From positions 13,472,522 through 13,536,521 of the forward strand of contig NC_067204.1 in NCBI RefSeq assembly GCF_026262505.1: a stretch of DNA of 64,000 bases, written 5' to 3'. The notes beneath the pieces were generated by a model that saw only the letters and a list, made by a program, of their open reading frames with translations, made no database searches and was not told where the DNA came from. Both the position numbers and the translations under genes were made by a program. This document shows positions 11,614 through 21,960 of the stretch, piece by piece. Position 1 is the first letter of the stretch. Each line of letters starts with the position of its first letter. Source of the DNA: Trichomonas vaginalis G3 (lineage: Eukaryota; Parabasalia; Trichomonadida; Trichomonadidae).

Positions 11614-12128
11614 TTATAAAGCTTCATTTACAGGTATTTCATCGTCAGTAAATGAATCCTCATTATCGTTTGGTTCAATTTGTTTATATAATCCTTTCAT
11701 TTCTTCTTTCAAAACATAACACCATGTTTGTTTACCATCTATTCTTCTCTGTTTCTTATCACATTTATCCTTAATGCTCATTTGGAAATTCTTGTCTTTC
11801 ATGTCTGATGGTTTGCAGAATAGAGCATTTTTACACGTCATACCTGCACACAATTCATCATAATGTGTATTTATCCATACATCTAAAGGATTTGTTGATA
11901 ATTCAATTAAATCTTGTTTGGCTTCAGTCATCGGTATGATTCGTACATTAAATGATGAAAGGTCGTAATTGATAAAATATGTTAAAAGGTTATCATAAAA
12001 TTCCTTTGTGCATGAATTCATCAAATTCTTGAAGTAATCAAATTGACCCTTGAATTTACCATTAACCCTTAAAACTACGTATCTTCTGTCTCCAACTTCA
12101 ATTTTGACAGGGTAGACGTTTTGTCATG
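11614..12128 (-). pseudogene. SF3 helicase, C-terminal fragment
   Basis: Residues around GDRRYVVLRV match the arginine-finger region of the whole SF3 helicase in Maverick 2 (SDRRYVVVRT at 46925-48160). This is followed by FYDNLLTYFINYDLSSFNVR, which parallels FYNHLFSYFMTLDISKFNPR there. Only the C-terminal part is present. It lies in the island, joined to repeat sequence upstream, so it looks like a piece carried in from a Maverick-2-type element. Confidence 0.65.
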
Positions 12129-12489
12129 ATTTCATCGTAATGAGTGTAAATGACCCAAAATATATTTTAGGGTAGAAGGGTAGATCTAACCTCATTTCTA
12201 ACCTCTTTTCTACCCTCTTGCGATTTTCATACGGAATCTCTTCTCTCGGTTTTCCGAGGGAAGCAATCATATGAGGAAATTCTTCTAAAAGTTCTTTTGT
12301 CTGTTGGTTTTCAAACCAATGATATGCTTGCTTTGTAGAACGAAGAGCATTCATTATACTTTGCATTTGGTACATATCATCTTTGACAGAACGAATGAGT
12401 CTCAATTGTTTGTTATATTGTATGTATTCATATTCTTCATTAATGGCTTCATGAACGATAGCAGTTGTTGTGTTCTCTGATGTTGACAT
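12124..12489 (-). pseudogene. KilA-N family protein, partial copy
   Basis: The N-terminal segment (TTAIVHEAINEEYEYIQYN, RSVKDDMYQMQSI) is nearly the same as the start of the 292-residue gene at 50454-51332. The likely start is the ATG at 12489, because it follows the shared leader TTTTATTTTGTATG. The downstream end of the frame reads through the iteron at about 12150-12225 and is not conserved protein. Partial copy. Confidence 0.65.
12150..12225 (+). promoter_or_regulatory. Compound iteron, GTAG/TAAC dialect
   Basis: The site comprises AAAATATATTTTAGGGTAGA, then GGGTAGATCTAACCT and the half-sites CTAACCT and CTACCCT at 12-bp spacing. The AGATCT-centred palindrome and three phased half-sites recur elsewhere in both Mavericks with different words. 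Confidence 0.65.
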
Positions 12490-12573
12490 TACTGTCATTT
12501 CATACAAAATAAAAATAATTTTAAAACTAACTTTATTTTTTCTGACCTTCACAAAAGACCAAAAATAAACGCT

Positions 12574-13185
12574 TTACATGTATTTTTCAGCAACTTCGTC
12601 AAATAATTTTATAGCTTTATCTATCTCATCTACTTCAAACGTTTCTTTACCTTTCATGGGAGCACCATACATTTTCTCAAAAACTTCAAGCAGTTCTGTT
12701 TCAGCAGCTCTCATATCATTAACGAACACAACCTTGACTCTATTGACTGTACTGTCATATCTTTGAGTTATATTATATGTTCTTCCTATCTTATATCTCT
12801 TTGTATTGAAGTCCTTCGGTTTCTGAACGATGTAAAGTAAGCCTTCACTGCAACGTTCTGAGTCGAATGAACCATAAGTTATGAAGTTATATCCAACAAC
12901 TGGGTCTAACCATAACAAAACTATTGGTATAAGACTTTTGTCTATAAGATATGCTCTTGTTCCATGAAATGCTACTGATATCATAAGCTCAGGATTTCTT
13001 GTCAAAATTTTCTGAGTAGAAGCAATTCTAACCCAGTCCTTTGTTTTCTTTCCAGATGGTGTTATAATGTCTGACAAAGAATATTTGTTGTATTTCTTTG
13101 AGTATCTTACGTTTAAATCACCTATTCTAACCACTTTGGTGTCATTGTCTATCTTTCTAACTGTTTCAAACTCAATGTTTGTCAT
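12574..13185 (-). CDS. KilA-N-like / T5orf172 (GIY-YIG-type) protein
   Basis: A 203-residue protein. The N-terminal part (GDLNVRYSKKYNKYSLSDI, then ILTRNPELMISV) is a KilA-N-like DNA-binding unit. The C-terminal part (GLLYIVQKPKD, YKIGRTYNITQRYDS, RAAETELLEVFEKMYG) is a T5orf172/MUG113 domain related to GIY-YIG nucleases. The start at 13185 is chosen because its paralogue at 51421-52032 begins at the same Met after the same leader. The frame looks whole. It is more than 90 percent identical to that paralogue by eye, so the exchange between the elements is recent. Confidence 0.75.
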   Translation of the reverse strand: MTNIEFETVRKIDNDTKVVRIGDLNVRYSKKYNKYSLSDIITPSGKKTKDWVRIASTQKILTRNPELMISVAFHGTRAYLIDKSLIPIVLLWLDPVVGYNFITYGSFDSERCSEGLLYIVQKPKDFNTKRYKIGRTYNITQRYDSTVNRVKVVFVNDMRAAETELLEVFEKMYGAPMKGKETFEVDEIDKAIKLFDEVAEKYM

Positions 13186-13282
13186 TACTGTCTTTACATA
13201 CAAAATAAAAAATTTTCTTAGAAAAAATTAGCGTTATTTTTCTAACTAATGAAATTCATTATTTTTGTTGCTGAATTCAATA

Positions 13283-13345
13283 AAAATATATTTTAGGTGA
13301 AGAGGTGAGATTTCACCAGTTTTCTCACCTAATTTTTCACCCCAG
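13283..13345 (+). promoter_or_regulatory. Compound iteron, GGTGA dialect
   Basis: AAAAATATATTTTAGGTGAA leads into AGGTGAGATTTCACC and the half-sites CTCACCT and CACCCC. The layout matches the site at 12150, but the repeated word is GGTGA/TCACC throughout. Confidence 0.65.
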
Positions 13346-13350
13346 TTATT

Positions 13351-14316
13351 TTATAAGCGTTTTACATGAATTGTACGATGTATATTTGAAATTCTAAACA
13401 ATTTCGTAGCTTCTATTTCTTCTGTCAGTATGTCAAAAGTTTTAACAATGCCGAAGGTTTCTTTATATTTCTTCTTGACATCAGATAGAAGGAAATCGTC
13501 AGCTGTTGGATAGTTTTTGTTCAGAAATGCTAACATGTCCATTTTATCTTCTGCTGGTTTCTCTACTTCTTTCTTTAAGTCAGCATAGTCGTTTCTCATA
13601 CGTTCTATCTCTTTGACGGAGTAGTTATATTTCCTCATTGCTGCTTTACATTTTGAACATTGCGGATTCATTTTTGCGTTATACATTGAAATTTGACCTG
13701 CTAGAACAACTAAGGCGTCAATGGTTTTCTTTAACTCAAAAGTTGTTGGTTTTATTTGTCCATTCCATATTTTACATCTTTTATCTTTATCTCTTATCTG
13801 CCATACACATTCAGCAACTAATGAAACAAAGTTATCGTAAGTCTTAAACTCCTCAGATTTATATATGTCAGAGATGTTCTTATATACCATGTCGCAATCT
13901 TTGTTCATAACTTTATGGTTGCAATGAAAACCAAGGAATTCATAATTTACTTTACGTATGAACTTCTTTATTTCTACTGAATCAGTAACTTTAACTTCAA
14001 TTTCATCGAATTCAGGAATAGTTAGTTTTTGTTGCTGAACTTCCGGTAATTTAGGCAAATGGTCTATGATATCTTGCATTTCATATAGCTCCTCTCCATT
14101 TGTTTCATCTTTCGCACTACAGTCTAAATTACTTGTTAAAAGTTCTTGCTTTATTCTTTGTATTTCTGTTTCAAAAGTATATGAAGAAGGAATGAAGTTT
14201 TTCATCTCTACCAACATTGACGTAGGATTCATGACTAGCGAGTTTGGTGCCGTAGTTGTGGACAGAGTCCCGCCGTTCGTGGCTTGAATTGTTGTTGTGC
14301 CGATTGTTGAAATCAT
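13351..14316 (-). CDS. Hypothetical island protein (paralogue in Maverick 2)
   Basis: A 321-residue frame, whole, with a close paralogue at 53586-54494. It contains FIRKVNYEFLGFHCNHKVM, a CSKCKAAMRKYNYS zinc-binding-like pair and a helical region before the end (HRTIHVKRL). The paralogue shares the whole C-terminal two thirds, while the first 20 residues differ. The family is unknown to me. A DNA-binding or replication-control role is possible from the company it keeps, but nothing in the sequence proves it. Confidence 0.65.
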   Translation of the reverse strand: MISTIGTTTIQATNGGTLSTTTAPNSLVMNPTSMLVEMKNFIPSSYTFETEIQRIKQELLTSNLDCSAKDETNGEELYEMQDIIDHLPKLPEVQQQKLTIPEFDEIEVKVTDSVEIKKFIRKVNYEFLGFHCNHKVMNKDCDMVYKNISDIYKSEEFKTYDNFVSLVAECVWQIRDKDKRCKIWNGQIKPTTFELKKTIDALVVLAGQISMYNAKMNPQCSKCKAAMRKYNYSVKEIERMRNDYADLKKEVEKPAEDKMDMLAFLNKNYPTADDFLLSDVKKKYKETFGIVKTFDILTEEIEATKLFRISNIHRTIHVKRL

Positions 14317-14419
14317 ATCTTTTATACAAAATAAAAAATAAATAAAAATAAAACTAACTTTATTTTTTCTATCTTAAGGAAATTCGTGAAAATTCACGAG
14401 AAAGCAAAAGCAATCTGAG

Positions 14420-14890
14420 CCGCTAAGCGGTGAGGGTGAAAAAGGAGGTGAGAAAACAGGTGAGATCTCACCTCTTCACCTAAAATATATTTTTGGGTCA
14501 TTTACACTCATTACGATGAAGTCATGACAAATCATTTCCGGGACTGTTGTCAAAATGTCATGTTGTCTCATTTTTTCAGAGAAGTTAATTAACCTGGTAG
14601 CACATGGTGACGTAGTGACACCTTCAGTTCTTCAAAAATAATTCATTATTGAATAACCTGAAACCATTAACGTAAACATTAACGTAAACATTTATTTCCA
14701 GGACTGTTGTCAAAATGTCATGTTGTCTCATTTTTTCAGAGAAGTTAATTAACCGAGTGGCACATGGTGACGTAGTGACACCTTCAGTTCTTCAAAAATA
14801 ATTAATTATTGAATAACCTGAAAACATTAATGAAAACATTAACGTAAACATTTATTTCCGCAGTTCATTACCTAATTAATTACAGACATA
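14420..14890 (-). repeat. Iteron plus two reversed island repeats
   Basis: In reverse orientation, an AAAATATATTTTAGG box is followed by GGTGAGATCTCACCT and half-sites (14420-14490). Then come two copies of the island repeat (about 14530-14675 and 14700-14850), with TGTCATGTTGTCTCATTTTT and GTGACGTAGTGACACCTTC. It closes the accessory island on the right. Confidence 0.8.
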
Positions 14891-14947
14891 AAATATATTT
14901 AGTTCATTCGGTAAGCCTAAACCCTTTGGGTCAAGTCTCAAGCACAT

Positions 14948-15585
14948 TCAATGAACGCGGTACCATGCGAATACAGTCACAAATGGTGGCATATAATCTT
15001 TACCCGAACCTGTTGGATTTGTTGTGAAAGTATGGACATGATTTCCTCCTAGTTCAGTTGGTCGAAAAATCTTTTTTGCTGAATGGTTATAATCTGGAGA
15101 TAAAACATCATAGCCAGCTTCATATTCTGAGTTGTATAATGGGTGGTCTCTTAATGAGTGGCTATGGTCGCCAGAAAAGTTTGTAGTTCCTGTATGAGTG
15201 TGTGGGGGTAAGTTTGCTTCTTTAATTTTCTTCGAACCTCCTGTTTGCTTTGAATATCTAGCACGGTATAAGAATTTATCCACAATCTGCTTCCACATAA
15301 CAAAACCTAAAACTTCTGAAGGATTTGTTGAGTTCATTGACGTATAAATAGAACCAACAGGATATAATGTTTGAAGTATTTCATTTCTTTAATGTTTGAA
15401 TCACATCTTTTTGTCACTTCTTTCTAATCATCAACATATGTTTTATCTGCTTTAAGGTCTAAACATCCTGAAACCCATTCTGTATCAGCTTTAACTTTAA
15501 AAGTCTCAAATGTCCATTCATGATACCATTCAACCTTTTCTTTAATTTCATTATCTTTTTCATCAACATAAACCAAATTTGCCTT
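14948..15585 (-). pseudogene. Phage-type tail-collar/fibre protein, broken
   Basis: The C-terminal part shows the collar pattern of phage short tail fibres and gp10-like proteins: TGGSKKIKEANLPPHTHTG, GDHSHSLRDH, GGNHVHTFTT and a YMPPFVTVFAWYR end. Upstream residues include KADKTYVDD repeats. A homologue lies at 58945-60181 in Maverick 2. It is broken (a few breaks). It is probably a virion surface fibre for attachment. Confidence 0.75.
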
Positions 15586-15586
15586 C

Positions 15587-15994
15587 TTATTTAATCACTA
15601 TCCACATATTCCTATCCACCTTCTTCATTATGTCGTTTAGGAAACCTTCTATGAATTCCTCATTTAAATTAAATCTTCCAATCTTCAAAACTTTAGGAAA
15701 TGCATTTAATGCGTAATATCTCTGTTCTTCTGGTGGAATTGATGTTATATCATCCGTTATTCCTTTAATTTTTGAATTCATAAATAAAATTTCTTTTATA
15801 TTTGATATCACTGCACCACCTTTGCAAACGAATTCGAAATGTTCATTTTTCAATACTATCTCCAAATCTCCATATTTCAACCTTTGCGTTTGTTCTGCCG
15901 TCTTTGAATTATATGCATATATGGCGTATGTAATGGTCTGAAGGACCTGGGTGTTTTGTGCCTTAAGTTGTTGTGGTTGCTGTTGTTTAATCAT
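15587..15994 (-). CDS. Hypothetical Maverick protein
   Basis: A 135-residue protein with a Gln-rich start containing QNTQVLQTI, the same peptide (and the same 26 bp of DNA) as in the integrase linker at 8885-8910. The rest is mixed alpha/beta with no recognised motif. It lies between the fibre gene and the candidate minor capsid gene. Confidence 0.5.
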   Translation of the reverse strand: MIKQQQPQQLKAQNTQVLQTITYAIYAYNSKTAEQTQRLKYGDLEIVLKNEHFEFVCKGGAVISNIKEILFMNSKIKGITDDITSIPPEEQRYYALNAFPKVLKIGRFNLNEEFIEGFLNDIMKKVDRNMWIVIK

Positions 15995-16018
15995 TTATTA
16001 CGATTTAAAAATAAATAT

Positions 16019-16728
16019 TTAATCCGTTATCTCATCAGCTATTTTCTCTATTTGAAATTGCCATAATATTTCATTCATAAATTCTAAATCACAATCAAAT
16101 AGGTCAGTTATTCTAAATTTAATATTTGATAAATCTTTTGAATGAAGAATAAATGAATTCCCAGATAATTGAAACGGATATGATAAAGAAAATGTGTTTA
16201 AGTTGATGGATAAAATGTTTTGTATTGATGGGTAAGAGTTAGGGTCTAATGTTTGATGTGAAAATCTCATTGGGGTATTAACTTTATCACATTTGATTAA
16301 AATGAAATTGGAACCGTGTCAGAATACAAAACATCCCCAACATCTTTTTCAAAATTTAATATTCCCAACAATGAACGAAGATGAGGAGTACAAAATTTAA
16401 TTTTCAGCGGAAATTTAATAAGGTTATTTATTTCATCAAGTTCAAAAAGTTTATCAGGTTTTGATTTAAAATTTTCTTCATACCATACGATAAATGATTC
16501 ATTTAAATAACTTAAAATCATGTTAATATCCCATTTCGCTATCACATTATTTATATACATATCATACGTTTTTTCAAGGTCATCTTTAATAAATGATATA
16601 TAATCTGAAGGGTCTAAAAGAATGGGATTAAATTTACCACTCACAGAAACGAGAGTAACATTATAAATTCCGCTAACTGTTAAATTTAATTCACAGTTAT
16701 TATTCGAAATAATATTGATAATTGACAT
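16019..16728 (-). pseudogene. Candidate minor capsid (penton-like) protein, broken
   Basis: Beta-rich sequence. One part has PLKIKFCTPHLRSLLGIL, a word common in minor capsid proteins of Polinton-like viruses. The other ends with IKFRITDLFDCDLEFMNEIL and then WQFQIEKI, like the last strands of a jelly roll. It is broken (about one break). Position in the virion block supports the call, but similarity is weak. Confidence 0.45.
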
Positions 16729-16747
16729 TTTTATTACGATTAAAAAT
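16729..16747. promoter_or_regulatory. Divergent intergenic promoter region
   Basis: Only 19 bp separate the start codons of the minus-strand gene at 16728 and the plus-strand gene at 16748. The stretch reads TTTTTATTACGATTAAAAAT, so both genes must share it. Confidence 0.5.
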
Positions 16748-17227
16748 ATGGTAAAGCGTTATTTTCCAGTGATAAATAAAACTAGAATAAGATTACCTCA
16801 AGAATTCATAAATTCAACGAATAAGAAATTCATTCATGTTATAAATTTTAGTGTTTTCAGAAAATATGAGTCAATGTCATATTCATCAACAGGTTATATT
16901 TCACTTCATTCAAATTTAGTTCAATCAAACCCATATAATGACCATTTCATAAGATTTTCAGATGGTATTAAAAATGTAATTGATAGATTAAAATATGAAC
17001 AGATTGACAATATCGAATTTTTGGAATTTTGGTTTAAATATCCCGATGGAAAAAAGATTGAAGTTAAAGATAAAGCTGATACTATAACAAAAACAATTAC
17101 AATGACCGATCCGGATAGTGGGGAACAAAAAGAAATAAAACAAACGATAGAAACTGGTGAAAGGTCAATTATTATTGATTATGATTCAAAGGATTATTAT
17201 TCGATAATGTTAATGCTTGAATATTAA
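16748..17227 (+). CDS. Hypothetical Maverick protein
   Basis: A 159-residue protein starting MVKRYFPVINKTRIRLP. I chose the ATG at 16748 because it follows the AT-rich leader between the divergent genes; an in-frame start further upstream would overlap the neighbour. Beta-rich, with VINFSVFRKYESMSYSSTGY and a charged C-terminal half ending DYYSIMLMLEY. It is the only plus-strand gene in this virion block. Unrecognised. Confidence 0.5.
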   Translation: MVKRYFPVINKTRIRLPQEFINSTNKKFIHVINFSVFRKYESMSYSSTGYISLHSNLVQSNPYNDHFIRFSDGIKNVIDRLKYEQIDNIEFLEFWFKYPDGKKIEVKDKADTITKTITMTDPDSGEQKEIKQTIETGERSIIIDYDSKDYYSIMLMLEY

Positions 17228-17893
17228 ATAGCCTTAACAAAGAATTTTTCAAGTGATATTTTATATTCATCAACTATTTTATTATAAATATCATTATATG
17301 TTAAATGAAGTTCAGTTGTTGTTCCGTTCTTTGATATCTTAATTGTGCTAATATCCTTTATAGGATTTATTTTTGCAACTGTTCCGCAGCATGAAACCTC
17401 ATCATCTATGAAAAATTGAATCTTAACGTCTGAATCTTGAACATCACAAAGAATGGCGATAATGTGAATTAATGATTCATAAGGTAAAATAATTAAACCG
17501 GATTGGTCAATTAAATTTATTATTGAATCATAATTATTAATTATTATATCACGGTAAATTTTCATTAATTCAGAATTAATGTCTATTTTATATGGGTTCT
17601 CGATGTTTGATGAAAGTGGTGGGGGTATGTTGGATAAGTGGGAATTTCAACAGGTTCTTTACCAGGTTCAGATAAAATGATTGGGTCTCCATTCTCATGG
17701 TTTTCTTCATTCTCCTCCTTTTTCGGTAAGTCACGAGTTAATAAATTTGGTTGAGTTGCTGACCTTGTTAATTCGGGCTAACATTAACTTTAACATTTTG
17801 AATAATTCGTGATTTATCATCATTTACGTTATAACCAACCGTAATCTCTGCTTTTGCGTTAGTGTTCTTTTGACTAGTGAAACGTCTTCTCAT
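17224..17893 (-). pseudogene. SCCG-motif Maverick protein, broken
   Basis: The C-terminal half (YESLIHIIAILCDVQDSDV, DEVSCCGTVAKI, LTYNDIYNKI) lines up with the gene at 45279-45860 in Maverick 2 (EVLKELLKLL, DVSCCGVSY, YSFPDVIKIF). The N-terminal half is Pro-rich. It is broken (about one break). It is conserved in both Mavericks and placed among virion genes, so a structural or assembly role is likely but unproven. Confidence 0.55.
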
Positions 17894-17926
17894 TTATAAT
17901 CGAATAAAAAAAATATATTTAAACTT

Positions 17927-18826
17927 TTATTTTGCTGGAACTTTTGAATCTATTATTCCCTGTATTTGTTCATGAAGTTGATTTTTAGCATTTTCATCGA
18001 AATTAATAGACCGAATATATTCATTAATTGCATTCTTATAATCATCTGATTTCTCAAATTTTCTTTTATCTGATTCCTTAACTAAATCATAAGTTAAACC
18101 TCGTTGCTGATATAATGGTTTCTTAATTAAATCTTTGAATGCTTGAGATAAAGCACCTGATGCAATTCTTGCTACTATAATTGGTTGGAATTGCTGTTTA
18201 AGTTCATCTTTAACATTTGCGAAAACTGGATCGAATAAAGCAACTTTAAAGAATTTCTTAGCTGAAATTTCAGGTCTAATATTTGCATATTGACCATCAA
18301 ACTGGTTAGAATATCGTGGTAATCCATCCGGTCCCTCTTCAATAGCATTTAATTCTTCATTGAAATAAGAATATGGATTATGACGGTATGAATTAATTGG
18401 ACCATTTTCACCTTCTCCAATGTATTGTTTAACAGCTTTTCCATTTTCATCAAATTGCATAGGATAACGTTCATTATATGCTTTACGTTTAGGATAATCA
18501 GTTATAGTTAATTTATAACCATTTATGACTTTAATATTACCTTGACCATCAGTAACGAAAACTTCATTTATACCATCAGGTTTTCCATTTGGACCCGTAA
18601 TGTCTGCTTCGTGTGCTTCCCAATTTGGACCTTGACGTTTGGCATATGCTTGAGCTTCTGGTAATGTTAAAACGTTTCTCATTTGTTTAACATCTTTTTG
18701 AAGACCAGCAACAATATGAACTAATTCTTTCATTCCATCAGGAACTTTCATAGTTCTATTATATGCACCCTTTTTGTTTGTTCCTTGTTTTAATGGAACC
18801 TGTAGAAGATTTGCCATTTCTGTCAT
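17927..18826 (-). CDS. Hypothetical virion-block protein
   Basis: A 299-residue protein that looks whole. It contains [20 protein letters not shown], an [18 protein letters not shown] segment, [18 protein letters not shown], and a helical C-terminus ([11 protein letters not shown]). It sits between the SCCG-motif gene and the packaging ATPase on the same strand. I do not recognise it. From position it is a likely virion component of the Maverick. Confidence 0.6.
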   Translation of the reverse strand: MTEMANLLQVPLKQGTNKKGAYNRTMKVPDGMKELVHIVAGLQKDVKQMRNVLTLPEAQAYAKRQGPNWEAHEADITGPNGKPDGINEVFVTDGQGNIKVINGYKLTITDYPKRKAYNERYPMQFDENGKAVKQYIGEGENGPINSYRHNPYSYFNEELNAIEEGPDGLPRYSNQFDGQYANIRPEISAKKFFKVALFDPVFANVKDELKQQFQPIIVARIASGALSQAFKDLIKKPLYQQRGLTYDLVKESDKRKFEKSDDYKNAINEYIRSINFDENAKNQLHEQIQGIIDSKVPAK

Positions 18827-18866
18827 GTTTAATTATAAATAAAAAATAAAAATTAATTATAAAAAG

Positions 18867-19692
18867 TTAATCAAATTTAACACTTCCTTTATTTAAATCA
18901 ACTATTATTTTTCCATGTTCACCTAATTGCTGATATTGTGTGTAAAGTTCATTAATGCTCATTGGTAAATTCACTTGATAAAGCATAACGTTCAACTGTT
19001 GACGACTAAACCCACTGAAAATGAAAAGGGTTGATAGATTTGATTTAATGTTTGTGCTTAATGCTTTGAAATATTGAACAGCCATAAAGAATGAACACTG
19101 AATGTGTCGACATTGAGTTAATAACTGATTAAAATATGATTTCTCATTTGTTATTAGTTTTGATTTCACTGCATCATCTAGAAAAATGAGTGAATGCAAA
19201 AATTCTCTATCAAAATTTGAAATAGAAAGTGTTTCAAATAATTCATCCCGTTGTTTATCAATAATTTTATCCTCTAATCCTTGCTTCTTGATTGTATTAT
19301 ATAATTCTTTATACATTAAAAAGTTTTTTAAATAATCTTCTGCTTCTTCTTGTGATAAATAAATAATTGGAATTTTGATTAAATGCTTTAAAGATTCAAA
19401 TGTATCATCTGAAGGTGAACCTGAACGGTTGATATAAATTAACACATGTGAATGGGGGAAGTGTTAGCAATAATGATAATTTGTTTTAATATCGTTAATG
19501 TTTTACCTTTATTTTGTTTACCAATTGCTGCAGTGATTGAATTTAAGTAACATTCAGAATATGGAATTTTCATTAATTTTTCCTTAGATAGAGCATTTCT
19601 ATTATCACTCAATGCTTCATTAATCATATCATCTACGTATGTATTATATACTCCGCTAATTCTTCATAAGGGGTGGATGAATTTAAATCCAT
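18867..19692 (-). pseudogene. FtsK/HerA-type genome packaging ATPase, broken
   Basis: Walker A (GKQNKGKT), Walker B (SLIFLDDA) and the following sensor region (QCRHIQCSFFMAVQYFKAL, then LSTLFIFSGFSRQQ) match DNA-packaging ATPases of Polintons and related viruses. The homologue in Maverick 2 is at 49117-49992. It is broken (about two breaks). It would have pumped the element's DNA into capsids. Confidence 0.75.
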
Positions 19693-19716
19693 TTAATCAA
19701 AAATAAATTTATAATT

Positions 19717-21356
19717 TTAAACATTTCTATTCATCAATATTTCATCATATGAACTTCTATACTGTGGTGGTGTACCTGTTGGATGATATTTCAAACCTTC
19801 ATCCGGTGTCCATGTCCAATACGTAGTCCTAGTAAACCAAACCTGAGGAGGATTTGTCACCTTTGAACAGTAAGTGTCATTTTCACCCTGAATGATTGGA
19901 TAAGCTTTCACTTGTACTGTAACTTGTGAGTTGAAAGTTTCTAATCCATCAAAGAATATACCCGCTCCATCACGTTGAACTGGAATAGTGCATAAGAATG
20001 AAGTTTGGTCTTTCCATGTTCTAGCTAATGGCGTGCCATTATCATCATTCAGTGGTCTAGTTAATGAGTCCTCGTATTCTTCTGTGCATTCATTCACTCC
20101 ATCTAAATCAGAAGCTTGAAGCATACGTGTAAAGAATATGTCACCCACTGTGGTCATCGCTTGATCGGGGAAGTTTCTGGAATCTATAGTGACCTGAAGA
20201 CCTCGAAGCATTGGATTTTCTAAAACTGTTCTTTGCATTGCATTCTTCGGAAATGTTAACACAACATCTGTAACATTATGAAGAGCGTATGAGAAATCTG
20301 AGCTGATACCTTCAGGAGTGATGCAACCTCCATTTAGTGAACGAACGTCAATATGTTGAGCTGGAATCATGAATGGATCTTCCTTACTGAATAAACGTGG
20401 TATTGCTTTAACTGATTCTTCAATTAAACCGTATCCTGGTGTAATGCATTTATCCTCTAAAACTTCCATCTTTGTGCATGAAATAATAACGTCATCAACT
20501 GTTGCGTCAGCAGATGTAGCGGCTAAGCTTGTAATTAATTTGGCAGGAAGTCCGATTTGTTGGAATTTGCGATCATATTTATAAACATGATTCATAATCT
20601 TTTCATAATTTTCATCAGTTATCTTTTCATAAACGTAATTTTGTAAATCAGCAACTCTTAACGGGTCAACCTGACAAAATACTAAAGTATCCCTGAAAAC
20701 ATAATATTTAAGAATGATTTCACCAAATGATTTAGGATAATCATCGAACGCCTGAAATGCTAACAAATCATTTACCGGAATAATCATATCAAAAGTGATA
20801 TCAACTTCTTCATTTGCGTTCTTGAAAACTTCTGAAGGGTCAATATATTTACCACATACTGAGTTATCATATTTTTGAACATTATTATATAACGAATGAA
20901 CAAACTTTTTAACTTTCCTTTCTGATTTTGGTTTATATGTTGCAAATGCGAAAGATTCACGGGCGCAATCCATTGAAGATAACCGGCATCACCTCTTTCG
21001 GTTTCTACTTCTAATTGTTTAAAGCTTTGATTTGATGATTTGTAACCAACGAATAAACGCATGCATTTAAAAGCGGCATCACATGTGAAAGCTTTATTTG
21101 AAACTAGAGTTGCTTTAACTTTGCGTTTAATATATGTGTCACCTAATTGGTTCACATCATGAGCCGGATTTGTAATTCTTAAATGAGTTTGTTTATCATC
21201 AAAATATGGAGCATCAGAGTCATAGCATGAACTTTCAAGTTCTCTATAATATCTTCTACCGTCATTCTTTGCGAATATTTCATTTATCTTTTCGAATGAA
21301 TGAAACACATTTCCATTAATCGGTTTAGTGTTTGGCACCAAATAGTTAGTCGTCAT
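19717..21356 (-). pseudogene. Major capsid protein (double jelly roll), broken
   Basis: A beta-rich protein of about 530 residues in the usual place next to the packaging ATPase. It contains FDMIIPVNDLLAF, VRSLNGGCITPEGISSDFSY and LRGLQVTIDSRNFPDQAM, with a C-terminal end rich in Tyr/Trp (TTYWTWTPDEGLKYH). Length and composition fit Polinton major capsids. It is broken (about one break). The homologous position in Maverick 2 is 43343-44948. Confidence 0.7.
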
Positions 21357-21424
21357 TTATTATAAATAAAAAATCAAAATTAAAAGATGAAAATGAATTT
21401 TTAATTTTAATGAAATAATCAACT

Positions 21425-21591
21425 ATGGCTGCAGGTATATTTAAGAAACTGTGGGATAAAGTAAAAAGAGGAGCGCATAAAGTTTGGGAAACAATGAAGA
21501 AGGAGCAAATTGGATATTTAAGAATAAAGAAGCAATTAGTGACGTTGCTGAATCAATAACACCAAAAGCTGCCCCAATAAGAGAAATTTAA
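21425..21591 (+). pseudogene. Small basic Trp/Lys protein, broken
   Basis: It starts MAAGIFKKLWDKVKRGAHKV, almost the same as the start of the minus-strand gene at 21659-21894. The two are therefore duplicates facing away from each other's neighbours. An amphipathic basic helix of this kind is typical of small minor virion proteins. Broken. Confidence 0.45.
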
Positions 21592-21658
21592 ATAAAGGAG
21601 AAAAAGTTTATCAAAGACTTCAACCGATACTAAGATAAAAATAATATTTATTTTTCCA

Positions 21659-21894
21659 CTATCTACCTCCTATTTTATTAAGTATTCCTTCAGCTATTCC
21701 ACCAATTGCGTTACCTGCTTGTGCTCCCATCGCCGGATTACCTGCTTTAGTACCTAATACTCCACCTATGATAGTTCCTGCCGTTTTCGCTACTGGTGCC
21801 AAAAAGTTTGCAAGGGTTTAATAATCTTTTTATGAACCCAACCCGCAGCTTTCTTAATTCCATCCCATAATTTTTTAAAGAATCCTGCCGCCAT
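21659..21894 (-). pseudogene. Small basic glycine-rich virion-like protein, broken
   Basis: It starts MAAGFFKKLWDGIKKAAGWV. The second half is Gly/Ala-rich and hydrophobic (GTIIGGVLGTKAGNPAMGAQ). Similar small proteins occur in Maverick 2 (57578-57979 and 61052-61294). It is broken (about one break). It is possibly a membrane-active or vertex-associated minor protein, like adenovirus pVI in style only. Confidence 0.45.
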
Positions 21895-21960
21895 TTCTGA
21901 TTTAATATTAATTAAAAAATATATTTCATCACTTATATTCTAATTTTTATTTAATGATAA

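Noticed and set aside
14948-15585. Bacterial or phage contamination because of the tail-collar gene
   Set aside because: Composition, neighbours and a homologue in a second Maverick show that it belongs to the element.
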